In this document: piece after piece, positions 16,437 through 24,939 of the stretch
How the letters are laid out: each line of letters opens with the position of its first letter
Position numbering within the stretch: position 1 is the stretch's first letter
Origin: an uncultured Gammaproteobacteria bacterium
GTDB taxonomy: Bacteria; Pseudomonadota; Gammaproteobacteria; Pseudomonadales; Azotimanducaceae
NCBI GenBank assembly: GCA_913051785.1
Contig: CAJXCK010000006.1
Span: forward strand, 1 to 46,029
Length of the DNA stretch: 46,029 bases
Direction: 5' to 3'
Notes under the pieces: generated by a model
The model's input: only the letters and a program-made list of their open reading frames with translations
The model's database searches: none
Told to the model about the DNA's origin: nothing
Translations under genes and position numbers: made by a program

Positions 16437-17136
16437 ACGGGATAGCCTGGAAACCCGAATTAAGCTAGTTAAAGAACGGGTCAACGCTGCGTGCAAAATT
16501 AATGGAAGATTACCCAACTCGGTAACACTTCTTGCGGTATCAAAGACAAAGCCGATAGAAATGTTGCGCGAAGCAGAGAGACTTGGCCTTAAGCAGTTCG
16601 GAGAAAACTACGCAGAAGAGGCTAAAGAAAAAATACAGCAAAGACCAGTTCTAAAGAGCGAGTGGCATTTTATTGGACGAATCCAATCGAACAAGACAAG
16701 GTCCATTGCGCAGCATTTCGCCTGGATTCATACCGTCGATAGAATAAAAGTAGCCAGGCGCCTCGCCTCACATTGTCCTGAAGAAAAGACTCTCCAAATC
16801 CTCCTTCAAGTTAACGTTGATTCTGATGAAAACAAGGGAGGGATAGAGGAAAACAAACTAGATGAACTAATAAAATTCGTGTTAAGCGAGCCAAATCTGA
16901 ATCTTAGAGGATTGATGACCATACTGTCGAAGGGGACTGATCCTCAAAAAGGTTACTCAAAACTGAGGGATTTATTTAATCATCTTAAGGAAATCTACGC
17001 GAATGAGTTCCACGCTTGGGACACCTTATCCATGGGGATGAGCAAAGACCTGGAAGTAGCTGTAAACTGCGGCGCGACAATAGTGAGAGTTGGAACAGAC
17101 ATATTCGGGTCTCGAACGAATGGCAAGGGGTTCTAA
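16429..17136 (+). CDS. yggS: YggS family pyridoxal-phosphate homeostasis protein
   Basis: A 235-residue PLP-binding protein of the YggS/PROSC family. The PLP lysine is in LLAVSKTKP (about residue 39). QFGENYAEEAKEK, WHFIGRIQSNKTR, HTVDR, VNVDSDENKGG, RGLMTI and LSMGMSKDLEVAVNCGATIVRVGTDIFG are all family signatures. It acts in vitamin B6 and amino-acid/keto-acid homeostasis rather than as a known enzyme. The yggS-proC-yggT order is strongly conserved. It overlaps ruvX by 8 bp and precedes proC by one base. Confidence 0.95.
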   Translation: MGERDSLETRIKLVKERVNAACKINGRLPNSVTLLAVSKTKPIEMLREAERLGLKQFGENYAEEAKEKIQQRPVLKSEWHFIGRIQSNKTRSIAQHFAWIHTVDRIKVARRLASHCPEEKTLQILLQVNVDSDENKGGIEENKLDELIKFVLSEPNLNLRGLMTILSKGTDPQKGYSKLRDLFNHLKEIYANEFHAWDTLSMGMSKDLEVAVNCGATIVRVGTDIFGSRTNGKGF

Positions 17137-17137
17137 G

Positions 17138-17950
17138 ATGACGAAAGTGAGCTTTATTGGGGCTGGCAACATGGCATACAGCATAATTCGAGGCCTTCTT
17201 GACTCACCGAGGAAAAGGTTCGTTATAACGACCTATGATCCGGACGAGACTAAAAGGGAGGATCTAGAGGCTAGAGGGGTCTCCTGGGCGAAGACCAATC
17301 AGGAGGCGATAAAGAAAAGTGATGCAGTGATACTTGCAGTAAAACCTCAGTTAGCTGCTCCAGTTCTACAAAAACTCGAAATAGACTCATCTCAGCTATT
17401 AATATCTATTGCCGCCGGCGTAAGCGTATCGAGCTTGACGGCATGGACCAATCCAAATCAGTGTATTGTTAGGTGCATGCCCAATACACCGGCTTTGTTG
17501 CGGAAAGGGATCACAGGTTTATTCTCTAGAGATAACTTAAGCGAACTTCAGAAGGACTTGGCAACGGAGTTGATGAGTTCTGTTGGAGAAACCTCTTGGG
17601 TTACTGAGGAGTCAGAAATAGACAGCATCACTGCGCTATCTGGAAGCGGACCTGCCTATTTTTTTTTCTTGATGGAGCAAATGGTAGAGGCTGGATTGGA
17701 ACTTGGTCTCAGCGAGGAATTGAGTGAAAATCTTGCAAAAGCAACAGCTGTGGGTGCTGCGGAAATGGCGTTGGCCAGCTCAGCGCCCTTAACGGAGCTC
17801 AGGCAAAACGTCACTTCACCTGGTGGCACCACTGAGGCGGCAATAAATTATATGGAAAGGAAAGAAGTGTCGATTTCGATAAAAAAAGCCATTTTTGAGG
17901 CTAAACAAAAAGCCGTAGATTTATCTCGAGAATTCGGTAAAACCCAATGA
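17138..17950 (+). CDS. proC: Pyrroline-5-carboxylate reductase
   Basis: A 270-residue ProC that makes proline from pyrroline-5-carboxylate with NAD(P)H. The N-terminal Rossmann motif is FIGAGNMAYSIIRGLL; later come VRCMPNTPALLRKGITG, LSGSGPAYFFFLMEQM and the C-terminal VTSPGGTTEAAINYME. I chose the ATG at 17138, which gives the usual MTKVSFIGAGNM start; the longer reading frame overlaps yggS. The stop overlaps the yggT start as ATGA. No proA or proB is in the window. Confidence 0.96.
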   Translation: MTKVSFIGAGNMAYSIIRGLLDSPRKRFVITTYDPDETKREDLEARGVSWAKTNQEAIKKSDAVILAVKPQLAAPVLQKLEIDSSQLLISIAAGVSVSSLTAWTNPNQCIVRCMPNTPALLRKGITGLFSRDNLSELQKDLATELMSSVGETSWVTEESEIDSITALSGSGPAYFFFLMEQMVEAGLELGLSEELSENLAKATAVGAAEMALASSAPLTELRQNVTSPGGTTEAAINYMERKEVSISIKKAIFEAKQKAVDLSREFGKTQ

Positions 17951-18483
17951 ACCCTACAATTTACGCTTTAGTAGAGCTTCTCTTTAGATTAGTAACTCTC
18001 CTGTTCTTGCTGCGCTTTCTTCTGCAAGCGGTTTCCGCTGACCGTCACAACCCCATCGTCGAGGCGGTCGTCAAAGCTAGCGACCCATTAGCTTCGCCAC
18101 TTCGCAAGATAATTCCGGGAACAGGACGGTGGGATTTGCCGTCCCTCCTTTTGGCGTGGCTTTCCGGAGCTATTTTTATTTATCTCAGCACGGGCGGGGG
18201 TGCTCCCCTTGGTTCATCCATTTTGTTCGGAGCTATCCATGGAGCCTACGTACTTACTCAATTCTATTGGTGGTCGATATTGATTGTTGTAGTGGTGAGT
18301 TTTATCAATCAAGGCTCTTTTCATCCCATTGTTGATCTTCTAGAACTGTTGCTGGAGCCAATAATAGAGCCCATCAGGAGAGTTCTTCCCACCATGGGGC
18401 CTCTCGATTTTTCACCAATGGTTGCACTTATTTTACTATCTCTTTTGCAAGAGACTCTGCGGACGCTATCAAGAAGCGTATGA
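17947..18483 (+). CDS. yggT: YggT family membrane protein
   Basis: A 178-residue integral membrane protein with two YGGT repeats. Each has a hydrophobic helix, then a conserved polar loop, then a second helix: LLFLLRFLLQAVSADRHNP...SDPLASPLRKIIPG (about 16-60) and VVVVSFINQGSFHP...LEPIIEPIRRVLPTMGPLDFSP (about 115-160). About four membrane spans are expected in the inner membrane. Function is not established; it is linked to osmotic or K+ stress in some bacteria. It is coupled to proC upstream and overlaps metX by 4 bp downstream. Confidence 0.92.
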   Translation: MNPTIYALVELLFRLVTLLFLLRFLLQAVSADRHNPIVEAVVKASDPLASPLRKIIPGTGRWDLPSLLLAWLSGAIFIYLSTGGGAPLGSSILFGAIHGAYVLTQFYWWSILIVVVVSFINQGSFHPIVDLLELLLEPIIEPIRRVLPTMGPLDFSPMVALILLSLLQETLRTLSRSV

Positions 18484-19640
18484 CCCGACCAAATAAGGCC
18501 AGCGTTGGTTTAGTCCAGCCAGAGGTATTCTCCTATTACGAAAGTTTTGAACTTTGTTCTGGCGAAAAACTGCCTTCCTTTGAGATGGTTTATGAAACTT
18601 ACGGCACGTTAAATGATAAGAAAGATAACGCGATCTTAATCTGTCATGCGTTGTCGGGTGATCACCATGCCGCTGGTTATCATTCTGAACTTGACCAAAA
18701 ACCCGGCTGGTGGGAAAACTGTATTGGGCCAAATAAACCAATAGACACGAATAAATTCTTTGTCGTTAGTTCAAATAATCTTGGAGGCTGCGGAGGCAGC
18801 ACTGGTCCTACTAGCCCGAACCCAAACTCACAAAAGCCCTATGGTTCTGACTTTCCGACCATACTGGTAAAAGACTGGGTCAAGTCACAAAAATTGCTCG
18901 CCGAAGAACTAGAAATTTCGCGATGGTTGGCAGTTATAGGAGGCAGTCTTGGGGGCATGCAAGCAATGCAATGGGCCATAGATTACCCCGAGCAAGTTAA
19001 TCATGCGGTTGTTATTGCGTCCGCCGCAAAACTTACTGCCCAAAACATAGCTTTCAATGAACTAGCTCGTGAAGCTATAACGAGCGACCCTAATTTTCGA
19101 TCAGGCGACTACCTTGAATCTCATACCCAACCTAACAAGGGCCTCATGCTCGCAAGGATGATTGGGCACGTGACTTACTTATCAGATGATGGCATGGATA
19201 CACGTTTTGGCAGGGATATCACGTCATCTGATTCAGCGGAGGCAGGTGGCGCTAAATTCGAGGTAGAAAACTATCTTCATCACCAAGGAACTTCCTTCAC
19301 GCGCCGATTTGATGCCAACACCTATATTCTTATGACGAAAGCATTGGACTACTTTGATCCAGCTAAAGATACAAATAATAATCTTTCAGAGGCTTTCAGA
19401 AATGCTAAGTCTAAATTCTTATTAATCTCATTCACGTCAGATTGGCGATTCCCAGTGGCTAGGTCTAGAGAAATAACCGACGCTCTTATACACGCAGACA
19501 AGGATGTCTCCCACATCATCGTTGAGACGGATAAAGGTCATGATTCTTTTCTGCTTCCGATTGATAGATACACCAAAGCTCTGTCAGCGTTCCTGAATCA
19601 GGCTCATGTCACTGTGCCAAAAGACTTGTCGGTCCTCTAA
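18480..19640 (+). CDS. metX: Homoserine O-acyltransferase MetX, probably succinyl-specific
   Basis: A 386-residue alpha/beta-hydrolase-fold homoserine acyltransferase for methionine synthesis. Motifs are ICHALSGDHHAAGYH, KPGWWENCIGP, SNNLGGCGGSTGP, the nucleophile elbow GGSLGGMQAMQW (Ser about 159), and the C-terminal triad residues in SFTSDWRF and DKGHDSFLLP. It aligns closely with the Pseudomonas aeruginosa enzyme, which belongs to the MetX group shown to use succinyl-CoA, and it is followed by metW, the usual partner of that group. Substrate preference (succinyl versus acetyl) is therefore an inference. It overlaps yggT by 4 bp and metW by 1 bp. Confidence 0.95.
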   Translation: MTRPNKASVGLVQPEVFSYYESFELCSGEKLPSFEMVYETYGTLNDKKDNAILICHALSGDHHAAGYHSELDQKPGWWENCIGPNKPIDTNKFFVVSSNNLGGCGGSTGPTSPNPNSQKPYGSDFPTILVKDWVKSQKLLAEELEISRWLAVIGGSLGGMQAMQWAIDYPEQVNHAVVIASAAKLTAQNIAFNELAREAITSDPNFRSGDYLESHTQPNKGLMLARMIGHVTYLSDDGMDTRFGRDITSSDSAEAGGAKFEVENYLHHQGTSFTRRFDANTYILMTKALDYFDPAKDTNNNLSEAFRNAKSKFLLISFTSDWRFPVARSREITDALIHADKDVSHIIVETDKGHDSFLLPIDRYTKALSAFLNQAHVTVPKDLSVL

Positions 19641-20230
19641 TGAGAGTAGACCTTGAAATCGTCGGACAGTTAATAAAGCCCAAAAGCAGAATCTTGGATC
19701 TCGGTTGCGGCGAAGGCGATTTACTTCACTTTGCAAAAATGAAAAAGCAGGCTACTGGCTTTGGTTTGGACAACGATCCAAACAACATACAAACCTGCCT
19801 AGAAAAAGGAGTCAACGTCATCGAGCAGGACCTAGATAGCGGCCTAACGAATTTTGATGACAACTCTTTTGACCTCGTGATAATGACAGAGACGCTGCAA
19901 GCTGTGAGTAAACCTGAACAGCTCATGAAGGAGATGTTAAGAGTTGGCAAAGAGTGCATCGTTACGATTCCAAACTTTGGTCAAATATTTTGTCGTTTGA
20001 ACTTATTTTTCTCTGGGAAGATGCCTGTAGCTAAGCACCTCCCGCATAACTGGTATGACACTCCTAACATTCATCTTTGCACTCTCAACGATTTCGAAGA
20101 ACTTTGCCGGAAACTGGAAGTCAAAATACTGACAAGAAATTTATTCGATCAGTATTTTCAACCCAACAAATTCCTAACAATTGCGCCTAACCTTTTTTGT
20201 TCTCACGCCTATTACCATCTGAAGAGATGA
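19640..20230 (+). CDS. metW: MetW, methionine biosynthesis methyltransferase-fold protein
   Basis: A 196-residue MetW protein with a class I methyltransferase fold: SRILDLGCGEGDLLHF (SAM loop, about residues 14-29), GFGLDNDPNNI, FDLVIMTETLQAVSKPEQ and the MetW-typical KMPVAKHLPHNWYDTPNIHLCTL. MetW is required with MetX for homoserine acylation in several proteobacteria; the partner role, rather than methyl transfer, is the better supported view. The ATG overlaps the metX stop (TAATG) and its own stop overlaps the rdgB ATG, so expression is tightly coupled. Confidence 0.95.
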   Translation: MRVDLEIVGQLIKPKSRILDLGCGEGDLLHFAKMKKQATGFGLDNDPNNIQTCLEKGVNVIEQDLDSGLTNFDDNSFDLVIMTETLQAVSKPEQLMKEMLRVGKECIVTIPNFGQIFCRLNLFFSGKMPVAKHLPHNWYDTPNIHLCTLNDFEELCRKLEVKILTRNLFDQYFQPNKFLTIAPNLFCSHAYYHLKR

Positions 20231-20826
20231 AACTCATATTTGCATCAAAAAATTCAGGAAAGACTAGAGAGCTATCACGAGCCCTCGAGGGCACGGAGTT
20301 CAGTGTAGAGAGCTTAATAGGTCAGAAGATTGAGGCCGCACCAGAAACAGGTTCTTCGTTCCTGGAAAATGCATTAATCAAATGTAAATCAGTCGCAGAA
20401 ATTACGGGCATGCCAACGGTAGCAGACGATAGCGGCCTTGTTGTTCCAGCTTTGAACGGCAGGCCTGGTATTTATTCGGCCCGATACTCTGGGTCGGGAG
20501 CAACTGATGAGGAAAATATCCAAAAACTCACTCGAGAAATGATGCCGATTTCTGACCGAAGGGCCTATTTCTTTTGTTGTATAGTTTTCATGGTCTCTCC
20601 AGATGACCCCTTTCCTATCTTTGCGCAAGGCCTATGGAAAGGAGAAATTCTGAACACACCAGCGGGTTCAAGTGGCTTCGGCTACGACCCCATCTTTTAT
20701 TTGCCGGATTATGGTAAGACTGCAGCAGAGCTCCCTTTAGAGCTAAAAACTTCAATCAGTCACAGAGCACTCGCAATCAAAGACTTTTTATCTATTTATC
20801 TAAAACATGAAGAAAACCTCTGTTAA
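20227..20826 (+). CDS. rdgB: Non-canonical purine NTP pyrophosphatase (dITP/XTP)
   Basis: A 199-residue RdgB/HAM1 enzyme that removes dITP, dXTP and ITP from nucleotide pools. The N-terminus LIFASKNSGKTRELSRAL gives the substrate-binding T/SxNxxK motif; ADDSGLVVPALNGRPGIYSARYSG and SGFGYDPIFYLPDYGKTAAELP are signatures. SHRALAIKDF closes the active site. I chose the ATG at 20227, which overlaps the metW stop as ATGA; a longer frame from 20197 adds non-family residues. It overlaps hemW by 20 bp. Confidence 0.96.
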   Translation: MKLIFASKNSGKTRELSRALEGTEFSVESLIGQKIEAAPETGSSFLENALIKCKSVAEITGMPTVADDSGLVVPALNGRPGIYSARYSGSGATDEENIQKLTREMMPISDRRAYFFCCIVFMVSPDDPFPIFAQGLWKGEILNTPAGSSGFGYDPIFYLPDYGKTAAELPLELKTSISHRALAIKDFLSIYLKHEENLC

Positions 20827-21928
20827 TTCAACCGCTTTATATATTCATTATCCCTGGTGCCTCAAAAAGTGCCCTTACTGCGATTTTAATTCTCACGAGG
20901 GCGGGAAGGAAAATGATCAGGAAGCTTTCTTACAGGCTCTGCTCGAGGATTTTTTCGGGCAAGGCCTTAAGGAGAGAGAATTTGCGTCTATTTTCATTGG
21001 AGGTGGAACGCCAAGCCTTTTCCCACCAAAGCTAATTTCGAGACTGCTTTCAAACGTAAAGACAAATGTTGATACAGAAATCACGATTGAGGTCAATCCT
21101 GGATCAAGTGAGCATTTTTCCTTTGCGGAATTAAGAAATGCTGGAATTAACAGAGTCTCAATCGGAGCGCAGAGCTTTGATGATGCGACATTAAAAACCA
21201 TCGGACGAATACACACCGGAGGAGAGATAATAAAGTGCTATCAGCAAGCACGTTCCAGCAGGATCAAAAATATCAATCTCGACCTAATGTGGGGAATGCC
21301 GGGACAGACCGCCTCTCAGGCTATTCAAGACTTAAAGACTGCAGTCAAATTAAAACCTGACCACATTTCTTGGTACCAACTGACTATAGAGCCAAATACC
21401 ATTTTTGCATCATCTAAACCTCCTCTTCCCGATGAGGATACCCAATGCTCAATCGAGACCGGCGGATCTCGGATGCTTAAAAAGTCTGGTTACGAGAGAT
21501 ATGAGGTATCTGCTTTTTCAAGAGAAGGGAAAGCGTGCAGACACAACCAAAATTATTGGAAGTTTGGAGACTATTTCGGTGTAGGCCCCGGGGCCCACGG
21601 AAAGCTCACAAAATTTGAGGAGTCAGGAGTAAGAATCTTCCGAACAAACAAATTGAAACGGCCTGCCTCGTACATTAAGAACCCTACCCATACCTTTATA
21701 AAGGAAGTATCGGCCGCCGAATCTGTACCCGAGTTTTTAATGAATGCATTGCGCCTGGAGGACGGTGTAGATTGGCGGGCTTTTGAAAAGAGAACCGGTC
21801 TTCTCTTTGAAGACATACAAGGTGAATGGAAAAAACTATCTGATAGGGGCTTGGTAGAGCCTGGACGATGCAAGACAACAGAATTAGGCTTCAGGTATCT
21901 TGACTCGATCCTTCAGGCTTTCGTCTGA
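20807..21928 (+). CDS. hemW: Heme chaperone HemW (HemN-like radical SAM protein)
   Basis: A 373-residue radical SAM protein. The 4Fe-4S motif is CLKKCPYC (Cys 18, 22, 25); the CxxxCxxC spacing without the extra HemN N-terminal domain, plus HNQNYWKFGDYFGVGPGAHGKL, marks HemW rather than coproporphyrinogen dehydrogenase HemN. FIGGGTPSLF, IGAQSFDDATLKTIGRIH and WGMPGQT are typical. HemW binds heme and inserts it into respiratory proteins. It is the last gene of the plus-strand run and overlaps the convergent trmB by 16 bp. Confidence 0.94.
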   Translation: MKKTSVNSTALYIHYPWCLKKCPYCDFNSHEGGKENDQEAFLQALLEDFFGQGLKEREFASIFIGGGTPSLFPPKLISRLLSNVKTNVDTEITIEVNPGSSEHFSFAELRNAGINRVSIGAQSFDDATLKTIGRIHTGGEIIKCYQQARSSRIKNINLDLMWGMPGQTASQAIQDLKTAVKLKPDHISWYQLTIEPNTIFASSKPPLPDEDTQCSIETGGSRMLKKSGYERYEVSAFSREGKACRHNQNYWKFGDYFGVGPGAHGKLTKFEESGVRIFRTNKLKRPASYIKNPTHTFIKEVSAAESVPEFLMNALRLEDGVDWRAFEKRTGLLFEDIQGEWKKLSDRGLVEPGRCKTTELGFRYLDSILQAFV

Positions 21929-22605
21929 GTTTTAAGCTCCCTTATTTTTTTGTATGCGAGATGCCAAATCCTATGTCCAAGACGGATGCCTCTCGCCTCA
22001 AATTTCGTTTCTCCAGAGTAATCAACTCTCTCTTCTTCCATCAAGCAATGACTTTTGGGACCAATTTCTTTTGAAACAAAAGCACTGGAACAAGCCATAA
22101 TTGAACTAATTTCCAACGCGTAGTGCTCCCAGTCCGTAGCAATCGTAAGAGAAGCGCCCGCAGCCATTTTCCTCGATAACTCGTGAACAAATTCGGTATT
22201 CAATAAGCGCCTCTTAGCATGTTTTTTCTTTGGCCAAGGATCCGGAAAAAAAATTCTAACCTCGTCGATACCCTCTGCGACAATATCACTCAAGACTATC
22301 TGAATTGGCTGGTCTATAAAGCTAAGGTTGCTAAGGCCTAATTTATCCGCTTTCGATAGCATAGCGCCGACACCTGGTTTGTAGAGCTCCACACCAATGA
22401 GATGCCAAGTGTCGGGGACAGAGCGGGCCCACTCAATGAACTGCTCTCCCATCCCAAAGCCTATCTCCAAACCAAAAGGCCGCTTCAAACTCGATAGTTG
22501 CCTGAGATCGGCCCTATATTTCGAATACAAATTTTTGTAAGCACATTTTTGCGCTTTAGTGAATCGACCGTTTCTTCGAATGTAATTAAATTCTTCTATT
22601 TTCAA
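21913..22605 (-). CDS. trmB: tRNA (guanine-N7)-methyltransferase
   Basis: A 230-residue TrmB that forms m7G46 in tRNA variable loops. GLEIGFGMGEQFIEWA is the SAM-binding motif, and IFFPDPWPKKKHAKRRL is the highly specific TrmB signature. IRRNGRFTKAQ at the N-terminus is also typical. The start is a TTG at 22605 with GGGAG about 12 nt upstream; no earlier ATG is available before the family N-terminus. It follows the DUF423 gene by 18 nt on the minus strand and overlaps hemW at its 3' end. Confidence 0.95.
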   Translation of the reverse strand: MKIEEFNYIRRNGRFTKAQKCAYKNLYSKYRADLRQLSSLKRPFGLEIGFGMGEQFIEWARSVPDTWHLIGVELYKPGVGAMLSKADKLGLSNLSFIDQPIQIVLSDIVAEGIDEVRIFFPDPWPKKKHAKRRLLNTEFVHELSRKMAAGASLTIATDWEHYALEISSIMACSSAFVSKEIGPKSHCLMEEERVDYSGETKFEARGIRLGHRIWHLAYKKIRELKTQTKA

Positions 22606-22623
22606 TGGCTTTGTGGCTCCCTT

Positions 22624-23007
22624 CTAGCGAGATAAATTTTCTCTATTTAACAGGAGGGACAAGATCAGAAAAAACCATCCGAAAAGAATGCAGAGTCCAC
22701 CTATAGGAGTAAGAGGCCCCCAAAGCGAATTTTTCGTTAAGACCAATAGATAGATACTACCGCTGAATAAAGCGGTACCAGCAATATAAGAGGCAATCAT
22801 GGCGATCGAGATCCTACTTACCGTGGTGAAAATAAGGGGGGTCACTAGTAACACTAGCGCGTGCCATATTTGATAATCTACTGCGGTTGTCCATGCCGCT
22901 CTTTCCGAGGGAGTCAAAATCAAGTGATGGGCCCCTATCGCTCCCATTCCGGCTCCCAAAAACCCAAATACCCCTCCGAACAGAACTGCTATATGGCGGG
23001 CGTTCAA
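22624..23007 (-). CDS. DUF423 small membrane protein (YgdD-like)
   Basis: A 127-residue membrane protein with about four hydrophobic helices. The N-terminus (IAVLFGGVFGFLGAGMGAIGAHHL) and the central YQIWHALVLLVTPLIF are the DUF423/YgdD signatures (G.GAFGAH..., YQ..HALALL), and TPIGGLCILFGWFFL closes it. Function is unknown. The TTG start at 23007 overlaps the rpoH stop as TTGA, so it is translationally coupled to rpoH and would share its promoter, including the CIRCE operator. That link to heat stress is notable but may be incidental. Confidence 0.88.
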   Translation of the reverse strand: MNARHIAVLFGGVFGFLGAGMGAIGAHHLILTPSERAAWTTAVDYQIWHALVLLVTPLIFTTVSRISIAMIASYIAGTALFSGSIYLLVLTKNSLWGPLTPIGGLCILFGWFFLILSLLLNRENLSR

Positions 23008-23867
23008 ATCTCTTCTTGCGCGACCAAAGTCCTCATCTTATTGATCGCGGCCAGCTCCAACTGCCTTATTCTCTCTGCCGAAACACCATATTCATCGGCC
23101 AATTCATGAAGAGTTGCCTTTGTATCGGAAAGCCAACGACGCTGAATAATATCTCTGCCTCTGTCGTCCAGCGTAGCCAGACCGTTCGATAGCTGCTCCG
23201 CGTGGCGCCTTTTTACATCTCTAGACTCGACGAGGTCCGCAGGATTCGGCGCATCGGAAGCCAAATAGTACGCTGGCGCAGAAGACTCCCCGTCATCTTC
23301 AGATTCAGGACTACCGTCGAACGCTAAATCGCTCGCACTCAGTCTGCCTTCCATCCTCGAAACTTCTTCCGAACTAACCCCCAAATCGTTGGCTATAGCA
23401 AGGGTTTCTTGCGGATCTAACCAGTTAAAGTTTTTTTTCGCGCTCCTCAAATTAAAAAACAGCTTCCGCTGCGCCTTAGTGGTCGCTACTTTGACGATTC
23501 TCCAGTTTTTCAGGATATATTCATGTATCTCGGCTTTGATCCAATGTGCCGCAAATGAGATTAACCTAACACCAAAAGAAGGGTCGAATCTTTTCACGGC
23601 TTTCATTAATCCAACATTTCCTTCTTGAACCAGATCCTCATAAGGAAGGCCATATCCTTTATAAGAGCGTGCCAGGTAAGCCACAAACCTTAAATGGCCA
23701 AAGACTAGCTTTCTCGCCGCATCAAGGTCTCCCTCCTCGGTGAATTTGATCGCGAGCGCACGCTCTTCTCCGGCTGACAGAATGGGAAACTGACCCAAAA
23801 TACGCAAATAGGACTCTATATCTAAACCGGGCGAGAGAGCCGGCAACTTCATGACGTCGGAATTCAT
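23004..23867 (-). CDS. rpoH: RNA polymerase heat-shock sigma factor RpoH (sigma-32)
   Basis: A 287-residue sigma-70-family factor. Region 1.2/2.1 has LGQFPILSAGEERALA; region 2 has LVFGHLRFVAYLARSYKGYGLPYEDLVQEGNVGLMKAVKRFDPSFGVRLISFAAHWIKAEIHEYI. The RpoH box QRKLFFNLRS confirms the sigma-32 group over sigma-70 or RpoS. Region 4 has RDIIQRRWLSDTKATLHELADEYGVSAERIRQLE. It directs heat-shock transcription. The start is the ATG at 23867 with GGAAG about 8 nt upstream. A perfect CIRCE operator lies 31 nt upstream. Gene order rpoH-ftsX-ftsE-ftsY is the classical one. Confidence 0.97.
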   Translation of the reverse strand: MNSDVMKLPALSPGLDIESYLRILGQFPILSAGEERALAIKFTEEGDLDAARKLVFGHLRFVAYLARSYKGYGLPYEDLVQEGNVGLMKAVKRFDPSFGVRLISFAAHWIKAEIHEYILKNWRIVKVATTKAQRKLFFNLRSAKKNFNWLDPQETLAIANDLGVSSEEVSRMEGRLSASDLAFDGSPESEDDGESSAPAYYLASDAPNPADLVESRDVKRRHAEQLSNGLATLDDRGRDIIQRRWLSDTKATLHELADEYGVSAERIRQLELAAINKMRTLVAQEEI

Positions 23868-23898
23868 CTGCTACTTCCAGTAACACTTTTGCGTGATA

Positions 23899-23925
23899 TT
23901 AGCACTCTTTACATCAGAGTGCTAA
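23899..23925 (-). promoter_or_regulatory. CIRCE operator (HrcA-binding inverted repeat) upstream of rpoH
   Basis: The element is TTAGCACTC, a 9-nt spacer, then GAGTGCTAA: both 9-bp arms are identical to the CIRCE consensus and the spacing is exactly nine. It lies in the 65-bp ftsX-rpoH gap, 31 nt before the rpoH ATG and 7 nt after the ftsX stop. No T-run follows in either direction, so it is not a rho-independent terminator. A TAATAT that could serve as -10 overlaps the rpoH-proximal arm (about 23897-23902). CIRCE is bound by the repressor HrcA, usually at groESL or dnaK. No hrcA gene is in the window. Confidence 0.93.
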
Positions 23926-23932
23926 TCAAAGT

Positions 23933-24916
23933 TTAGCTTACAAGCTCGTCCAAATTAATCAGTTCTCGACTAGCCGCTAACGTCGCACCGATAATTCCCA
24001 GGAACACACAACATAAGATAAGGACAGAACTGAAAAATAAATCGAACCCGACAATTAAGCCTTCTTGGCCGTAAGATAAATCCAAAGAGGAAAGGCTGGG
24101 CTCAATGATGCTTAACACCAAGGCCAGAATGAATAGCGCCATGAGACCGCCCCCGATTCCGAAAATAGCTCCCAGATAAATAAATGGCCGTCTCACTTGT
24201 CTTTTTGTAGCTCCCAAAAAATGAAAAACTTTTAGTTCTTCTAACTGACCCTGAATCGCAAAACTAATTGATATCGAGGTTACCAAAACTGAGGCAAGCC
24301 CAAATAAAAATGAGCTCAAAAGCCAGAACTTTTCAATCAGCGACTGCAAGGCTGCCAACCGCTCCAACCATTCATATTGCATGACCACTGAATCAACCCT
24401 GGGAAACTCTTCTATTTCAGATCTCAAAGTAATTAGGCGGCGCTCGTTGTAGCCGGCCGGCAATTCGACCAACATAATGGCTGGCAACACTGTATGGTCA
24501 ATACCCTCCAAGAGGTTGGGCTCTCTTGTTTGGTCCGAGATTGTTGACAAAAGGTCTTCAAAGGACTTCTCGCTTGACCTTACTTCTTTCACTTCTAATT
24601 CGGGATTTTGCGTTATCCAATCTTGCAGACTAATTATTTCGGATTCGGTTGTTCCAGTTTGAAAGTAAATTGCTAACCCTCCTGTTAGGCCGACCAATCC
24701 TTCAGCCTTCTCAGTATTCAAATGAGCGAGGTATAGCCCGGCCGGAAATGAAACCGTAAGCCCAAGGATAAACCAAGTCAGAAAACTGCTAGATAGCTCC
24801 AAGCTCATATTCTTCGATACTTCACTGGCAACACGAATGTGATCTCTAAGCCAATAGACTAGACGCCGGCGCCATTTTGGGGCGACGAATAGATCCCTAT
24901 CCAAATCCTCTTTCAA
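23933..24916 (-). CDS. ftsX: Cell division protein FtsX
   Basis: A 327-residue FtsX, the membrane subunit of FtsEX that signals to cell-wall amidase activators. A basic cytoplasmic N-terminus (VAPKWRRRLVYWLRDH) precedes the first membrane span (SFLTWFILGLTVSFPAGLYL, about 44-63). A periplasmic domain follows (about 70-195), then three more spans: FWLLSSFLFGLASVLVTSIS, FGIGGGLMALFILALVLS and SSVLILCCVFLGIIGATLA. KVFHFLGATKRQVRRPF is the conserved cytoplasmic loop. The start is a TTG at 24916; the first in-frame ATG would remove part of the N-terminus. It follows ftsE by 23 nt. Confidence 0.95.
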   Translation of the reverse strand: MKEDLDRDLFVAPKWRRRLVYWLRDHIRVASEVSKNMSLELSSSFLTWFILGLTVSFPAGLYLAHLNTEKAEGLVGLTGGLAIYFQTGTTESEIISLQDWITQNPELEVKEVRSSEKSFEDLLSTISDQTREPNLLEGIDHTVLPAIMLVELPAGYNERRLITLRSEIEEFPRVDSVVMQYEWLERLAALQSLIEKFWLLSSFLFGLASVLVTSISISFAIQGQLEELKVFHFLGATKRQVRRPFIYLGAIFGIGGGLMALFILALVLSIIEPSLSSLDLSYGQEGLIVGFDLFFSSVLILCCVFLGIIGATLAASRELINLDELVS

Positions 24917-24939
24917 CAGGAAACCCTCAGGGACGAATT

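Noticed and set aside
23899-23925. Palindrome after ftsX as a transcription terminator
   Set aside because: No T-run follows on the minus strand, and both arms and spacing equal the CIRCE consensus.
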